DNA of 64,000 nucleotides from Pseudomonas grimontii (GTDB lineage: Bacteria > Pseudomonadota > Gammaproteobacteria > Pseudomonadales > Pseudomonadaceae), in assembly GCF_007858185.1 (NCBI RefSeq), contig NZ_VFES01000005.1, positions 62,001 to 126,000 on the forward strand, given 5' to 3'. The notes under the pieces are model-generated. The model made no database searches, was not told the DNA's origin, and worked only from the letters and a program-made list of their open reading frames with translations. Position 1 is the stretch's first letter, and the number at the start of each line of letters is the position of its first letter. This document shows, piece after piece, positions 1 to 9,083 of this stretch. The translations under genes and the position numbers were made by a program.

Positions 1-288
1 GTCACCACCAACGCCTGGGCGGCGCTGGCGACGCTCGGCGTGGTGCACACCGGTTTGATGTATGTGTTGCTGTATGGCGCGATCCAGAAATTGCCGACCG
101 ACATTACCGGCGCGCTGTCGTTTATCTACCCAATTGCGGCGATCTTCGTCGATTGGATTGCCTTCGGGCATCGCCTGGGCTGGCTGCAATGGCTGGGGGT
201 GGCGGCAATTCTGCTGGCAGCGGCAGGGTTGCAGCGGGGCTGGTGGTGGCCCCGCTCCCAGAGGGTCAGTGCGTGCCCTGATAGATGA
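1..288 (+). CDS. DMT/EamA-family transporter, C-terminal part (5' end outside window)
   Basis: The reading frame is open from base 1 and ends at TGA 286-288, so only the last 95 residues are visible. They contain three hydrophobic stretches and the pattern typical of the last helices of EamA/DMT exporters: a TDITGALSFIYP segment followed by a final helix rich in Leu and Ala. Such proteins are inner-membrane exporters of metabolites or amino acids; the substrate cannot be told from this fragment. Its 3' end overlaps the convergent rlhA gene by 23 bases. Family assignment is moderately sure. Confidence 0.7.
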   Translation, partial: VTTNAWAALATLGVVHTGLMYVLLYGAIQKLPTDITGALSFIYPIAAIFVDWIAFGHRLGWLQWLGVAAILLAAAGLQRGWWWPRSQRVSACPDR

Positions 289-2245
289 GATTTTCCGGGT
301 TGAAATGCTCCACGACACTGCCCGGTTGCGGCAGCCCAAGGATATGCCCCTTGATCTTGCCCACCACGTGCATTTCGCAGGGTTTGCAGTCGAACTTCAG
401 GGTCAGCACTTCGTCGCCATGAATCAGCTGCATCGGCGCGACCTTGGTCTTCACACCCGTCACACCCTTGGCCTGTTTAGGGCACAGGTTGAACGAGAAG
501 CGCAGGCAGTGCTTGGTGATCATCACCGGCACTTCGCCGGTTTCTTCATGGGCTTCAAAGGCCGCGTCGATCAGCTTCACGCCGTGACGGTGGTAGAAGT
601 CGCGGGCTTTCTGGTTGTAGACGTTGGCCAGGAACGACAGGTGCGCTTCCGGGTACACCGGCGGCGGCGTGGTCTCGGCCTTGCGCCCGCCACGCGGGTG
701 TGCGGCAACACGGGCGGCGGTCAACGCTTCGATCACTTCGCGGCGCAATGCCTTGAGCTGTGAGTTGGGGATAAAGAACGCCTGCGGTGCATCCAGTTCG
801 ATACGGGTGGCGTGATACTCGGTGGTACCCAGTTGGCCAAGCAGGTCACGCAGGGTATCCAGCGCCTGTTCCGGCTTGTTGGCCACGCCGAACGGGCCGG
901 GCAGGGTGACGCTGGCGCGGATGCCTTCTTCGCTGGTGGCGGTGACTTCCAACTGCTCTTCACGCAAACGTGCGACCCATGACAGGCCGATACGGCGTTC
1001 GGCCGAGGTCTTGAGCAACGCCTGCTGCCAGTTGTGGTCCAGGTTGCGGTTCAGCGGGTGGTTCGGGCGCAACTGATGCAGGCCGGCCGGCATTTCATTC
1101 GGCTCGACGCGGTAGCGGTAGCGCTTCTCGCCATCCTCCTCGAATTCGCCCTTGGGCTCGGCGATGTTGGCGCGGAAACCCACCACTTCGCGCTTGACCA
1201 GCACATTGAGGCCGTCGCCGTTGGACAACGGCTCATGGGTGACCACCTGCAGGTCACGCTTGCCGGCCTTTTCCACCACCCCCACCGGCAAACCGGTGAA
1301 CGTCGGGGTGTCGAAGGCGCCGATGTCGATCTTGCGGTCGCTGACAAAGTAGTCGGTGCTGCCACGGTGGAAAGTTTTTTCCGGGTCGGGCAGGAAGAAA
1401 TGCGCGGTACGGCCGCTGGATGCGCGGGCCAGGTCCGGACGGTCTTCGAGAATCTCGTCGAGACGCTGGCGATAATAGGCCGTGATGTTCTTCACATAGC
1501 CCATGTCCTTGTAGCGGCCTTCGATCTTGAACGAACGCACGCCGGCTTCGACCAGCGCGCGCAGGTTGGCGCTCTGGTTGTTGTCTTTCATCGACAGCAG
1601 GTGCTTTTCAAAGGCCACGACGCGGCCTTGGTCGTCTTTCAAGGTGTACGGCAGGCGGCAGGCCTGGGAGCAGTCGCCACGGTTGGCGCTGCGGCCATTT
1701 TGCGCGTGGGAGATATTGCATTGCCCGGAGAACGCCACGCACAGGGCACCGTGGATAAAGAACTCGATGGCGGCATCGGTCTCGCCGGCGATGGCGCTGA
1801 TTTCCTGCAGGTTCAGCTCGCGGGCCAGGACCAGCTGCGAGAACCCGGCCTGGTCGAGGAACTTGGCACGGCCCAGGGTGCGAATATCGGTCTGGGTACT
1901 GGCGTGCAGCTCGATGGGCGGAATATCCAGCTCCATCACGCCCAGGTCCTGCACGATCAACGCGTCGACACCGGCGTCATAGAGCTGATGGATCAGCTTG
2001 CGCGCGGGTTCCAGTTCGTTGTCATGCAGGATGGTGTTGAGGGTGGTGAAGACGCGGGCGTGGTAACGACGGGCGAATTCCACCAGTTGAGCGATATCGC
2101 TCACTTCGTTGCACGCGTTATGGCGCGCGCCGAAGCTGGGGCCGCCGATGTAGATGGCGTCGGCGCCATGCAGGATGGCCTCGCGCGCGATGGCGACATC
2201 GCGGGCAGGGCTGAGCAATTCCAGGTGATGCTTGGGCAAGGACAT
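266..2245 (-). CDS. rlhA: RlhA/YdcP-type peptidase U32 family protein, 23S rRNA C2501 hydroxylase
   Basis: This 659-residue protein matches the long U32 family (E. coli YdcP/RlhA is about 650 residues, against about 450 for the tRNA hydroxylase TrhP/YegQ). The N-terminal half carries ELLSPARD, GADAIYIGG and the cysteine cluster Cys169, Cys176, Cys192 and Cys196 in the GALC...SGQC...DCSQAC region, expected of this iron-sulfur/prephenate-dependent RNA hydroxylase family. The C-terminal third corresponds to the extra domain of the long form. The start is the ATG at 2245 because similarity begins there; an upstream in-frame ATG would add 23 unrelated residues. No strong ribosome site is visible. 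The function is inferred from the family. Confidence 0.88.
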   Translation of the reverse strand: MSLPKHHLELLSPARDVAIAREAILHGADAIYIGGPSFGARHNACNEVSDIAQLVEFARRYHARVFTTLNTILHDNELEPARKLIHQLYDAGVDALIVQDLGVMELDIPPIELHASTQTDIRTLGRAKFLDQAGFSQLVLARELNLQEISAIAGETDAAIEFFIHGALCVAFSGQCNISHAQNGRSANRGDCSQACRLPYTLKDDQGRVVAFEKHLLSMKDNNQSANLRALVEAGVRSFKIEGRYKDMGYVKNITAYYRQRLDEILEDRPDLARASSGRTAHFFLPDPEKTFHRGSTDYFVSDRKIDIGAFDTPTFTGLPVGVVEKAGKRDLQVVTHEPLSNGDGLNVLVKREVVGFRANIAEPKGEFEEDGEKRYRYRVEPNEMPAGLHQLRPNHPLNRNLDHNWQQALLKTSAERRIGLSWVARLREEQLEVTATSEEGIRASVTLPGPFGVANKPEQALDTLRDLLGQLGTTEYHATRIELDAPQAFFIPNSQLKALRREVIEALTAARVAAHPRGGRKAETTPPPVYPEAHLSFLANVYNQKARDFYHRHGVKLIDAAFEAHEETGEVPVMITKHCLRFSFNLCPKQAKGVTGVKTKVAPMQLIHGDEVLTLKFDCKPCEMHVVGKIKGHILGLPQPGSVVEHFNPENLIYQGTH

Positions 2246-2315
2246 AGTTTTTTTAGTCAGGCTTGTCACGGTTGAGGCGGGCATTGTAGCCGTGAATTGC
2301 CTGACCGGCATCAAC

Positions 2316-2696
2316 TCAGGCCTTGGCGGCCATCGCCGTGACTTCCACGCGCATGCCGTCTACCGCCAGTGCCGCCACGCCAACCGCCGCGCGCACGGGC
2401 CAGGGCTTGGCGAAGAAGCGTTTGTAGACCTCATTGAAGGCGGCGCGGTCGGCCATGTCGGTCAGATAAATGGTCAGGTGCATGACCCGGTCCATGGCGC
2501 TGCCGGCCTTTTCCAGCGCCACTTTCAGCGCTTGCAGCGTGCATTCGCTTTGCAGGGTGATGTCGCCCAGTTCCAGGCTGCCGTCGGCGCGGGTCGGGAT
2601 CTGGGTGGAGACCAGGATGCCGTTGAAACCGACGACATCTGAGGAAATCGAGTCTGCATCCGGATCGGGGGTGTAGGACAGGTCTTGGTTGGTCAT
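2316..2696 (-). CDS. RidA family (Rid/YjgF/UK114) protein
   Basis: The 126-residue protein has the Rid fold signature: an N-terminal SSDVVGFNGILVSTQIP strand, a central ALKVALEKAGS helix, and a C-terminal PVRAAVGVAAL...RVEVTAMA block. Canonical RidA deaminates reactive enamine/imine intermediates such as 2-aminoacrylate, using an Arg in the C-terminal block (here PVRAAV). This is a divergent subgroup, so the imine-deaminase role is only probable. The ATG at 2696 has AAGAGG about 9 bases upstream, which decides the start against a longer frame. It lies 70 bases upstream of rlhA in the same direction and may be co-transcribed with it. Confidence 0.82.
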   Translation of the reverse strand: MTNQDLSYTPDPDADSISSDVVGFNGILVSTQIPTRADGSLELGDITLQSECTLQALKVALEKAGSAMDRVMHLTIYLTDMADRAAFNEVYKRFFAKPWPVRAAVGVAALAVDGMRVEVTAMAAKA

Positions 2697-2909
2697 CAGT
2701 GCGCCTCTTGTCGGTTGTAACAGGAAGGCGCCATGGTCCTTGAAAATAGCAACAGGGGCAAATGAGAGGGCCTCCGATACACCGGGAACTTCCATTTCCC
2801 GTACAACATCTTGACGTCAAAAAATAAACAACTAATCCACGTAAAGTCCCGTATTCCGCGGCCGATAGCGAGTTTAGAGATAGATTTTCCGCACGGCTGA
2901 GGGTACGTC

Positions 2910-4265
2910 ATGTTCAACACAACACTCAAAACAGAACTGGCGGCCAGGACGGCCGAAGTCACCGAGTACAAAGGACTGATCAGCGCCCTGGAACGCTCCA
3001 TGGCAGTGGTCGAATTCGACCTCAACGGCAAGGTGCTGCGTGCCAACGACAACTTCCTGAAAACCCTGGGTTACAGCCGTGACCAGTTGGCGGGCAAATC
3101 CCACCGTGAGTTTTGCTTGCCGGCGCTGACCAACAGCCCGGCCTACAGTCAGTTCTGGGGGGAGCTTAAGGCCGGTAAGTTCGTCTCGGGCACCTTCAAA
3201 CGCGTGGACGCCCACGGCAAGACCATCTGGCTGGAGGCAAGCTACAACCCGGTGCTGGATGAGCGTGGTCAAGTCCTGAAAGTGGTCAAGTACGCCTTGG
3301 ATGTCACCGCCAAAGTCGAGCAAGAGGCGGCCACCCGCAGCAAACTGGCCGCAGTGGACCGGGCAATGGCGGTGATCGAGTTCGACTTGACCGGTCAGGT
3401 ACTGGACGCCAACGAGAACTTTCTGCACGTCATGGGTTATACGCTGGCCGAAATCAAAGGCAAACATCACCGCCTGTTTTGCGAGCCCAGCCTGATCAAC
3501 AGCAGCGAGTACACCGACTTCTGGCGGCGCCTGAATAACGGTGAATTCTTCACCGGGCAATTCAAACGTATTGGCAAGCATGGCCGCGTCGCGTGGCTGG
3601 AGGCCAGTTACAACCCGGTCTACGACGGCGACGGCACGCTGATCAAGATCGTCAAGTTTGCCAGCGACATCACTGAGCGCGTGGAGAAGTTCGAGGAAGA
3701 TTCACGCGGCGCCTCTCGGGCCTACCATATCTCGTCCGAAACCGAGCGGTTTGCCGAACATGGCACCCAGGTGATTCATGAAACTGCCGCTGAAATGCGC
3801 CGGATTGCCGAGAACATCGGCGCATCGGCGCGTCTGGTCGGACAATTGGGAGAGCGCTCCGAGCAAATTACCGCCATCGTCAATACCATTCGAGGCATCG
3901 CCGACCAGACCAACCTGTTGGCCCTCAACGCGGCCATCGAGGCTGCCCGTGCGGGCGACCAAGGGCGTGGTTTTGCCGTGGTAGCCGATGAGGTCAGGCA
4001 GTTGGCGGGACGTACCAGCCGCTCTACCGCGGAAATCGCCGAGATGATTGGCATGATCCTGTCGGAAACCCGCGACGCGGTGGCCAGCATGAGCTCCACC
4101 CAGGAGGGCGCGCAACGCGGCGTGAACCTGGCCGACCAGGCGGGTTCGGTGATCCTGCAGATTCGTACCAGCACCAGTGACGCGGTGCAGGCCGTGAGTA
4201 TGTTTGCGTCGAAACTGGACGAGTCGGAAGTCATCCCCAAAACCGCCGTCGGCTGGGTTGGCTGA
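2910..4265 (+). CDS. Soluble PAS-PAS methyl-accepting chemotaxis protein (BdlA/Aer-like)
   Basis: Of 451 residues, two tandem PAS domains (about 20-130 and 140-250) share the repeated motifs AVxEFDLxGxVLxANxNFL and WLEASYNPV. An MCP signalling domain follows, with the hairpin-tip region [20 protein letters not shown] near 330-350. No transmembrane segment or HAMP domain is seen, so it should act in the cytoplasm. This architecture matches P. aeruginosa BdlA (biofilm dispersion, 417 residues). A redox or energy-sensing role is inferred from the PAS type. GAGGG lies 7 bases before the ATG. It ends at a long hairpin shared with the convergent porin gene. Confidence 0.85.
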   Translation: MFNTTLKTELAARTAEVTEYKGLISALERSMAVVEFDLNGKVLRANDNFLKTLGYSRDQLAGKSHREFCLPALTNSPAYSQFWGELKAGKFVSGTFKRVDAHGKTIWLEASYNPVLDERGQVLKVVKYALDVTAKVEQEAATRSKLAAVDRAMAVIEFDLTGQVLDANENFLHVMGYTLAEIKGKHHRLFCEPSLINSSEYTDFWRRLNNGEFFTGQFKRIGKHGRVAWLEASYNPVYDGDGTLIKIVKFASDITERVEKFEEDSRGASRAYHISSETERFAEHGTQVIHETAAEMRRIAENIGASARLVGQLGERSEQITAIVNTIRGIADQTNLLALNAAIEAARAGDQGRGFAVVADEVRQLAGRTSRSTAEIAEMIGMILSETRDAVASMSSTQEGAQRGVNLADQAGSVILQIRTSTSDAVQAVSMFASKLDESEVIPKTAVGWVG

Positions 4266-4278
4266 TCGCGTTTTAGTC

Positions 4279-4305
4279 GTGGAGAGGGAGCCGCTCCCTC
4301 TCCAC
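4279..4305. terminator. Perfect 12-bp hairpin between convergent genes
   Basis: GTGGAGAGGGAG (4279-4290) pairs perfectly with CTCCCTCTCCAC (4294-4305) across a 3-base loop. It sits between the stops of the chemoreceptor gene and the convergent porin gene. There is no clear T run on either side, so it may be a bidirectional terminator or a 3'-end stabiliser. Confidence 0.65.
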
Positions 4306-4314
4306 ACGGCCTCC

Positions 4315-5637
4315 TTACAGCAAGGTGAACGGGTAGTCGACGATCACCCGCAGCTCATTCAAGTCGCCATCGCGCTGGTCAGCATTGGACGACACGATGG
4401 CATCACGCACGCGCAATGACAGGTTTTTCGCCGGGCCGCTCTGGATCACGTATTTGGCCTCCACGTCCGTCTCGTGGTGGGCGCCGTCGGCACCGTAATC
4501 GCCGGCATAAGCGCTGTTGACCGGCGTGTGGGTGCCGTCGATGTCCGAACCGTTGATGTAACGGGTCATGAAACTCAACCCCGGTACGCCATAGCTGGCC
4601 ATGTTCAAGTCATAACGAATCCCCCACGACTGCTCGCCCGGGCCGTTGAAGTCACCCCACTGCACCGAGTTGGCCAGGAACACCGAATCGCCGCCTTCAC
4701 CTGCGCCGTTGTTGCCCGTGCCGATGTAGTCAAAGGGCGTATCGCCGTGGACCTTCTGGAACGACAGCGTCAGCGTGTGCGCCTGCAAGAACGAATAGGC
4801 CGCCGCCACCGAGTAGGTGGTGTTGTTGATCGCACCGGCCTTGGCGCTGCCGGTGTCGAGGGTGCGGTACAGGTTGCCGTCCAGGGCCAGCGATTGCTCA
4901 TGGGGCAGGGCGATGACGTAGTTCAGGTTGGTGTAGTACTGGCGCCAGATGTCTTCCAGTTCGCCGGCATACAGCGTCGCGCTCAGTGACGGGGTAAAGG
5001 TGTATTTGCCGCCGATAAAGCTCGCACTGTTGGCCGCCACATTGGCGTAGGTGGCATAGATGTCATGGTCATGGTTGCTGGTCATGCCACTGTTGGTGCT
5101 GGTGAAGTGGCCGGCTTCCAGGTCCAGGCCCGCGATTTCACTGCTGGTGAGATCAAAACCGGTGGCGGTCTGCGGCAGCAGTCGGGTGCCGCCGGTAGCG
5201 AAGACCGGCGCGGTGGGCTGCATGTCACCGAACTTCAACTGGGTCTTGGATAGTTTGATTTTCACCGCCGCGCCCACGGAGCCATAGGCATTCTCGGGAT
5301 CGCCATGGCGATCGGTGGGCAGGTTGCCGGTGCCGGCGTCCTGGTGCGTGGCGTCCAGCTTCAGCCCGCCGTAAGCATAGGCATCCACGCCGAAACCGAA
5401 GGTGCCCTGGGTGAAGCCAGAGGCATAGTTGAGCATCGCCCCTTGCGTCCAGTCGCGGTTGTCGGCCTTGCCGCTCTCGCGATTGCGGTCCATGTAGTAG
5501 TTACGCAACAAGCCGGTAACGCTGCTGCCGTCGATAAAGCCCTTGGAGTCGGCCTGGTCCGTGACGGACTCGGCAAACGCCACGGGGCTGATACTGGCGC
5601 ACACCGCCAACGCCAACAGGCTCCACTGTTTAATCAT
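4315..5637 (-). CDS. OprD-family outer-membrane porin
   Basis: The 440-residue protein has a cleavable signal peptide (positively charged start, hydrophobic core, cleavage near ...PVAFA/ES at 22-23) and then an OprD-like barrel with alternating beta strands, the FIDGSSVTGLLRNYYMDR opening and a C-terminal strand ending in a hydrophobic residue. OprD family members are 18-strand, substrate-specific channels for amino acids, peptides or aromatic acids; the exact substrate is not readable. The ATG at 5637 has GGGGAAG 7 bases upstream. It appears monocistronic. Confidence 0.9.
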   Translation of the reverse strand: MIKQWSLLALAVCASISPVAFAESVTDQADSKGFIDGSSVTGLLRNYYMDRNRESGKADNRDWTQGAMLNYASGFTQGTFGFGVDAYAYGGLKLDATHQDAGTGNLPTDRHGDPENAYGSVGAAVKIKLSKTQLKFGDMQPTAPVFATGGTRLLPQTATGFDLTSSEIAGLDLEAGHFTSTNSGMTSNHDHDIYATYANVAANSASFIGGKYTFTPSLSATLYAGELEDIWRQYYTNLNYVIALPHEQSLALDGNLYRTLDTGSAKAGAINNTTYSVAAAYSFLQAHTLTLSFQKVHGDTPFDYIGTGNNGAGEGGDSVFLANSVQWGDFNGPGEQSWGIRYDLNMASYGVPGLSFMTRYINGSDIDGTHTPVNSAYAGDYGADGAHHETDVEAKYVIQSGPAKNLSLRVRDAIVSSNADQRDGDLNELRVIVDYPFTLL

Positions 5638-6014
5638 GTTATTAACTTCCCCGGAATAATGAACGCGCACAGAAACGCCGCACTGTTTGATAGGCGTACA
5701 CGCTTGTATGGGCAGAGTTTTAAAGTGAGGCGTTACGGTTTTTTATTGTCTTCGACGGGTTTGTCGAGGTTGATTCCAGTCAGAGTTTGCGCGGCCTGCA
5801 GCCCTGCTGGGGATGAAACTCGATTAATAAAGCTTCACGATTTTTAATCGCGCAGGGGAGTAGCGTGGGGCCTGTCTTAGCCGCTCTGCTTCGACACCAT
5901 CCTTTGGTTGCCGCCGCAGATAGTGCGGCGGATTTTTTCGTGGGCGGTGTTTCAGTCGGCGGCGTAGTTGAACGTATTTAGGGGAGGGGAGGACGGGGTT
6001 CACCGCTGATGACG
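5638..6014. other. 377-bp intergenic region with an orphan plus-strand terminator
   Basis: The space between the divergently placed porin start and the 3' end of the oxaloacetate decarboxylase gene holds no convincing protein gene. The left part should contain the porin promoter on the minus strand. The right part contains a strong plus-strand terminator (5911-5938) with no plus-strand gene before it, which leaves room for a small RNA of up to about 200 bases. No -10/-35 pair stands out. Confidence 0.45.
5911..5938 (+). terminator. Rho-independent terminator without an upstream gene
   Basis: CCGCCGCA (5911-5918) pairs perfectly with TGCGGCGG (5924-5931) around a GATAG loop and is followed by ATTTTTT. 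Read on the minus strand the T run would precede the stem, so it functions only for plus-strand transcripts. No plus-strand gene lies within 1.6 kb upstream. Confidence 0.8.
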
Positions 6015-6884
6015 CTACTCTTTTACATCCATGAACTCTTCAGCCCACGCCACGTAACTCTCTGGCAACGTGTAGGTATGGGTCAGCTCGGTAGCACTGA
6101 GGTTCGATGTGCTGTGGGTCAACTGGCGCTGGGCACGCAGGCTGTCGTAGGTGGCCTTGATCGCCGCAAAATACGCGCCATGGCCGGCCACCACCACGCG
6201 CACGCCCAGGCTGGCCAGGCGTTGAGCGTCATGGAGCTTGGGGTTGCCGTAGGTGACCAGCATCAGCGGCACCGTGAGGTGTTCGGCGATTTTTTCCAGG
6301 TGCTCGAAATCACTGACGCCGACCATGCAAATCCCATCGGCACCGGCCTTCTGATAGGCCAGGGTGCGCTCGATAACCGCTTCGGTCGGCAACACACCGG
6401 CGTTGGTGCGGGCGATGATCGACAGTTCAGGATCGACTCGAGCCTCCAAGGCGGCGCGGACCTTGCCGATGCCTTCCTCGATGGAAATCAGGTCGGTGGA
6501 CTTACGCCCGAATTGCGCCGGCAGCAGCGTGTCTTCAATCGTGAGCGCGGCCACACCGGCGCGCTCCAGTTCTTCGACGGTACGCATCACGTTCAGGGCG
6601 TTGCCGTAGCCGTGGTCGGCGTCGGCAATGAACGGCAACTGGGCGACGCGGCCAATGCGGGTGGCCTGCTCAACGAACTCACTCAGCGTGATCAACGCAA
6701 AGTCGGGCGCTGCCAGTACCTGCAACGAGGCCACGGAGCCGCCCAGGATACCGACTTCGAAGCCCAGGTCGGCGGCGATACGTGCCGACATAGGGTCGAA
6801 CACCGACGCGGTTTCAACGCAGGTTGGCGTTGCAAACAGCTCACGAAAATTGCGACGAAGCGCTGAGTGGGACTTTTTTGGCAT
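6015..6884 (-). CDS. Oxaloacetate decarboxylase (isocitrate lyase/PEP mutase superfamily, PA4872 type)
   Basis: This 289-residue protein is very close to the P. aeruginosa PA4872 oxaloacetate decarboxylase (287 residues) as I recall it. Shared blocks include [44 protein letters not shown] (86-96, metal-binding Asp residues), [18 protein letters not shown] and the [14 protein letters not shown] helix. The enzyme converts oxaloacetate to pyruvate and CO2 with Mg2+ in the cytosol. The ATG at 6884 is preceded by AGGAAAG, and an upstream in-frame ATG would add 13 residues not seen in the family. It appears monocistronic. Confidence 0.92.
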   Translation of the reverse strand: MPKKSHSALRRNFRELFATPTCVETASVFDPMSARIAADLGFEVGILGGSVASLQVLAAPDFALITLSEFVEQATRIGRVAQLPFIADADHGYGNALNVMRTVEELERAGVAALTIEDTLLPAQFGRKSTDLISIEEGIGKVRAALEARVDPELSIIARTNAGVLPTEAVIERTLAYQKAGADGICMVGVSDFEHLEKIAEHLTVPLMLVTYGNPKLHDAQRLASLGVRVVVAGHGAYFAAIKATYDSLRAQRQLTHSTSNLSATELTHTYTLPESYVAWAEEFMDVKE

Positions 6885-7037
6885 GATCTTTCCTGGTTGG
6901 GGCCATTGTCGACTGACGATCAATGCCTATTCATAGTCGCAGCAGATTAACACGCCGCAAAACAGAGGATTATGACGTTTGAGCATGAGGTATGCGCGTA
7001 ACACATACCCTGGGCCATGGTACGAGGTGACCGTTAT

Positions 7038-7940
7038 TCAATCGGCAGGCCGGTTAAGCAAGCTGAAACGGCAGGTGCCGCCCCCGAGTCGTTTGGCCTG
7101 GTACATCGCATTGTCCGCCTGCTCCAGCAGTTGCTCGACGTTCTGGCCATCCCCGGGAAATCGGCTGATGCCGACGCTGATGTGCGTGCGCAGGCGCTGG
7201 GCGTCAATCATGAAGGGCTGGTCGACGGCCCCGATCAGCTTCTCGGCCAACGCCTCAACCTGTGCCGCCTGCTCCATGCCGATCACTAGAATCGCGAACT
7301 CATCGCCGCTCAAGCGGCAGACCACGTCGGAGCGGCGCACCGACTGGCTGAGGCGTTCAGCCACCGCCACCAGCAATTTATCGCCGCACGCATGGCCGTG
7401 GGTGTCGTTCACCGCCTTGAAACGATCCAGATCGATAAACATCAACGCCAGCGGCTTTTGCTGGCGGGTGGCGTGATTGATCGCCTGATTGAACAAACTC
7501 AGGAACAGGCAGCGGTTAGGCAATCCCGTCAGCCCATCATGGAACGCCAGTTGCTGCATGCGCGCGCGCTCCTCATCCATCACCTGAAAATTGTGCAGGA
7601 TGGCGATGAAATGCGTCACCACCCCCTCGGGGTCTAACACTGGCGTGATGACCTGGTTGATCGTGCAGTTGGAGCCGTCCTTGCGGCGTTCGACCATCTC
7701 GCCCTGCCACGTCAGGCCTGCCATGATGGTCATCCATAATTCCCGGTAAAACGTGGTCGTCTGGCGACCCGAAGACATCAAATGAGGGGTCTTGCCGACC
7801 AGTTCCGGCTTGGAGTAGCCGCTGAGCAGGCAAAACGCTTTGTTGATCCACACGATGCAACCAGTCCTCTCGGTGATCAGTACCGGGTTCGTTGCCGCGT
7901 CCAGTGCCCGCATCAACAGTTGCTGCTCATCTTCGATCAT
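7038..7940 (-). CDS. PAS-GGDEF diguanylate cyclase
   Basis: Of 300 residues, an N-terminal PAS domain (about 10-120, with VWINKAFCLLSGY and a PAC-like VITPVLDPEG region) precedes a GGDEF domain (about 130-295). The active-site loop reads SGDEF (211-215), a tolerated variant, and the inhibitory I-site RRSD (202-205) is five residues before it. Metal-binding FIDLDRFK is intact, so it should make c-di-GMP. GGAGG sits just before the ATG at 7940. It is transcribed divergently from the first UspE-like gene, and the shared spacer contains two Fnr-type boxes, so oxygen-dependent expression is plausible. Confidence 0.88.
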   Translation of the reverse strand: MIEDEQQLLMRALDAATNPVLITERTGCIVWINKAFCLLSGYSKPELVGKTPHLMSSGRQTTTFYRELWMTIMAGLTWQGEMVERRKDGSNCTINQVITPVLDPEGVVTHFIAILHNFQVMDEERARMQQLAFHDGLTGLPNRCLFLSLFNQAINHATRQQKPLALMFIDLDRFKAVNDTHGHACGDKLLVAVAERLSQSVRRSDVVCRLSGDEFAILVIGMEQAAQVEALAEKLIGAVDQPFMIDAQRLRTHISVGISRFPGDGQNVEQLLEQADNAMYQAKRLGGGTCRFSLLNRPAD

Positions 7941-8009
7941 GTTCCCTCCGACGGCGCAGGTGAGGCTGCAGGCCTTGATTCAGGCTAGGTGCAAGGCACC
8001 GGTGGCCTG

Positions 8010-8023
8010 TTGACGAAAGTCAA
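8010..8023. promoter_or_regulatory. Fnr/Anr-type box, perfect palindrome
   Basis: TTGACGAAAGTCAA is a perfect TTGAC-N4-GTCAA palindrome, 70 bases upstream of the diguanylate cyclase start and 105 bases before the UspE-like start. It fits the Fnr/Anr class of site with C at the fifth base. Which of the two divergent genes it serves is not resolved. Confidence 0.6.
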
Positions 8024-8040
8024 CTTTTTGCCGGCTCAAG

Positions 8041-8054
8041 CTGACAAAGATCAA
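8041..8054 (+). promoter_or_regulatory. Fnr/Anr-type box before the first UspE-like gene
   Basis: CTGACAAAGATCAA departs from TTGAT-N4-ATCAA at two bases. A weak -10-like TCAATC begins 21 bases after it (8076), which is the spacing of the other promoters in this island, so it probably activates the gene starting at 8128. Confidence 0.5.
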
Positions 8055-8127
8055 CTGGCCGCCGCTGCGCACGGCTCAATCTGAAGGCCAATTCACGGAT
8101 TGAGATGGCCACGTGCCGAGGTGCCCC

Positions 8128-9042
8128 ATGTTGCAGACTCCGCGTTTACTGTTGATTGCCCCTCCCACCATGACCCGTACGCCGGCGTTCGAGCGTGCCG
8201 CTGCGTTGGCACATGCGATGCAACTGCCGCTGCACATCGTGGCGTTCAATTATTTGCAGGCCCTGGCCATCGCCGGCCTGTTCGCGCCGGACCAGATTGA
8301 CCGTGCGCGGGAAGGGTACCTGGACACCCATCGACACTGGCTCACCGCACAGGCCGACTCGATGAACAAGCACGGGCTGGAGGTCACCAGCGAGGTGGTG
8401 TGGGTGCATCACCCCTATGAGGAAATCCTGCATTTCGTCAACGAGATGTCGCTGGCCCTGATTATCAAGGATGCCGAGGACGTACCGGCGTTGAAACGGG
8501 TGTTCTTCACGCCCCTGGATTGGCAACTGCTGCGCGACTGCCCTGTGCCGGTGCACTTGGTCACCGATGCACGGCATCCGCTGCCCCGCAAGGTGTTGGC
8601 GATCGTCGATGTGTTGCGCAGCGAGGAGCAGGACCTGGTGTTCAATGACCAGATTGTCGAGGCGGCAGCCAAGCTGGCCTCCCAGTGCAATGCACAGCTG
8701 GATCTGCTGCACGTGTACGACTGGGCGGCGGTGTATGCCAAAGACATGGGCTATGGCGCTGTACCTCTGGTTTCCGGGCTCTATGAGGCGCTGAACGAAG
8801 CGCAGCATGAGGCATTCGCCAGTTTGGCCGAACGCCAGGGGATTGCCGTCGAACAACGGCATTTTATCGAAGGGGTGCCGCTGTGGAATATCTGCAACTT
8901 TGCGCATGACCATCAGATCGACGTCATCGTCATGGGCACCGTGCAGCACGCCGGGTTGAACAAACTGCTGGGCACCACCGCCGAAAGCCTGCTGCACAAT
9001 GCGCCTTGCAGTATGTGGGCAATCAAACCTGCGCGTGGTTGA
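8128..9042 (+). CDS. UspE-type tandem universal stress protein (paralogue 1)
   Basis: The 304-residue protein has two Usp domains (about 1-140 and 150-304), as in E. coli UspE. Signature segments are RLLLIAPP at the start, LIIKDAE, FFTPLDWQLLRDCPVPVHLV (compare the UspE motif FTPTDWHLLRKCPSPV), DVIVMGTVQHAGLNKLLG and a final CSMWAIKP strand. Only domain 2 keeps a nucleotide-binding-like glycine segment. In Pseudomonas such proteins help survival without oxygen and are often Anr-controlled (family knowledge). The ATG at 8128 has GAGG 8 bases upstream, preferred over the GTG at 8113. It is followed 41 bases later by a second paralogue, forming a probable operon. Confidence 0.88.
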   Translation: MLQTPRLLLIAPPTMTRTPAFERAAALAHAMQLPLHIVAFNYLQALAIAGLFAPDQIDRAREGYLDTHRHWLTAQADSMNKHGLEVTSEVVWVHHPYEEILHFVNEMSLALIIKDAEDVPALKRVFFTPLDWQLLRDCPVPVHLVTDARHPLPRKVLAIVDVLRSEEQDLVFNDQIVEAAAKLASQCNAQLDLLHVYDWAAVYAKDMGYGAVPLVSGLYEALNEAQHEAFASLAERQGIAVEQRHFIEGVPLWNICNFAHDHQIDVIVMGTVQHAGLNKLLGTTAESLLHNAPCSMWAIKPARG

Positions 9043-9083
9043 CGCCGGCCGGTAGCCCCGAGCGGGCCTTGAAGAGGTGTGAA

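Noticed and set aside
1034..2275. Long plus-strand open frame of 413 codons opposite rlhA
   Set aside because: It lies fully antisense to a well-supported gene, has no recognisable motif, and reflects GC-rich codon bias of the other strand.
2874..3581. 235-codon minus-strand frame opposite the chemoreceptor gene
   Set aside because: It mirrors the repeated PAS domains on the other strand and shows no family features or ribosome site.
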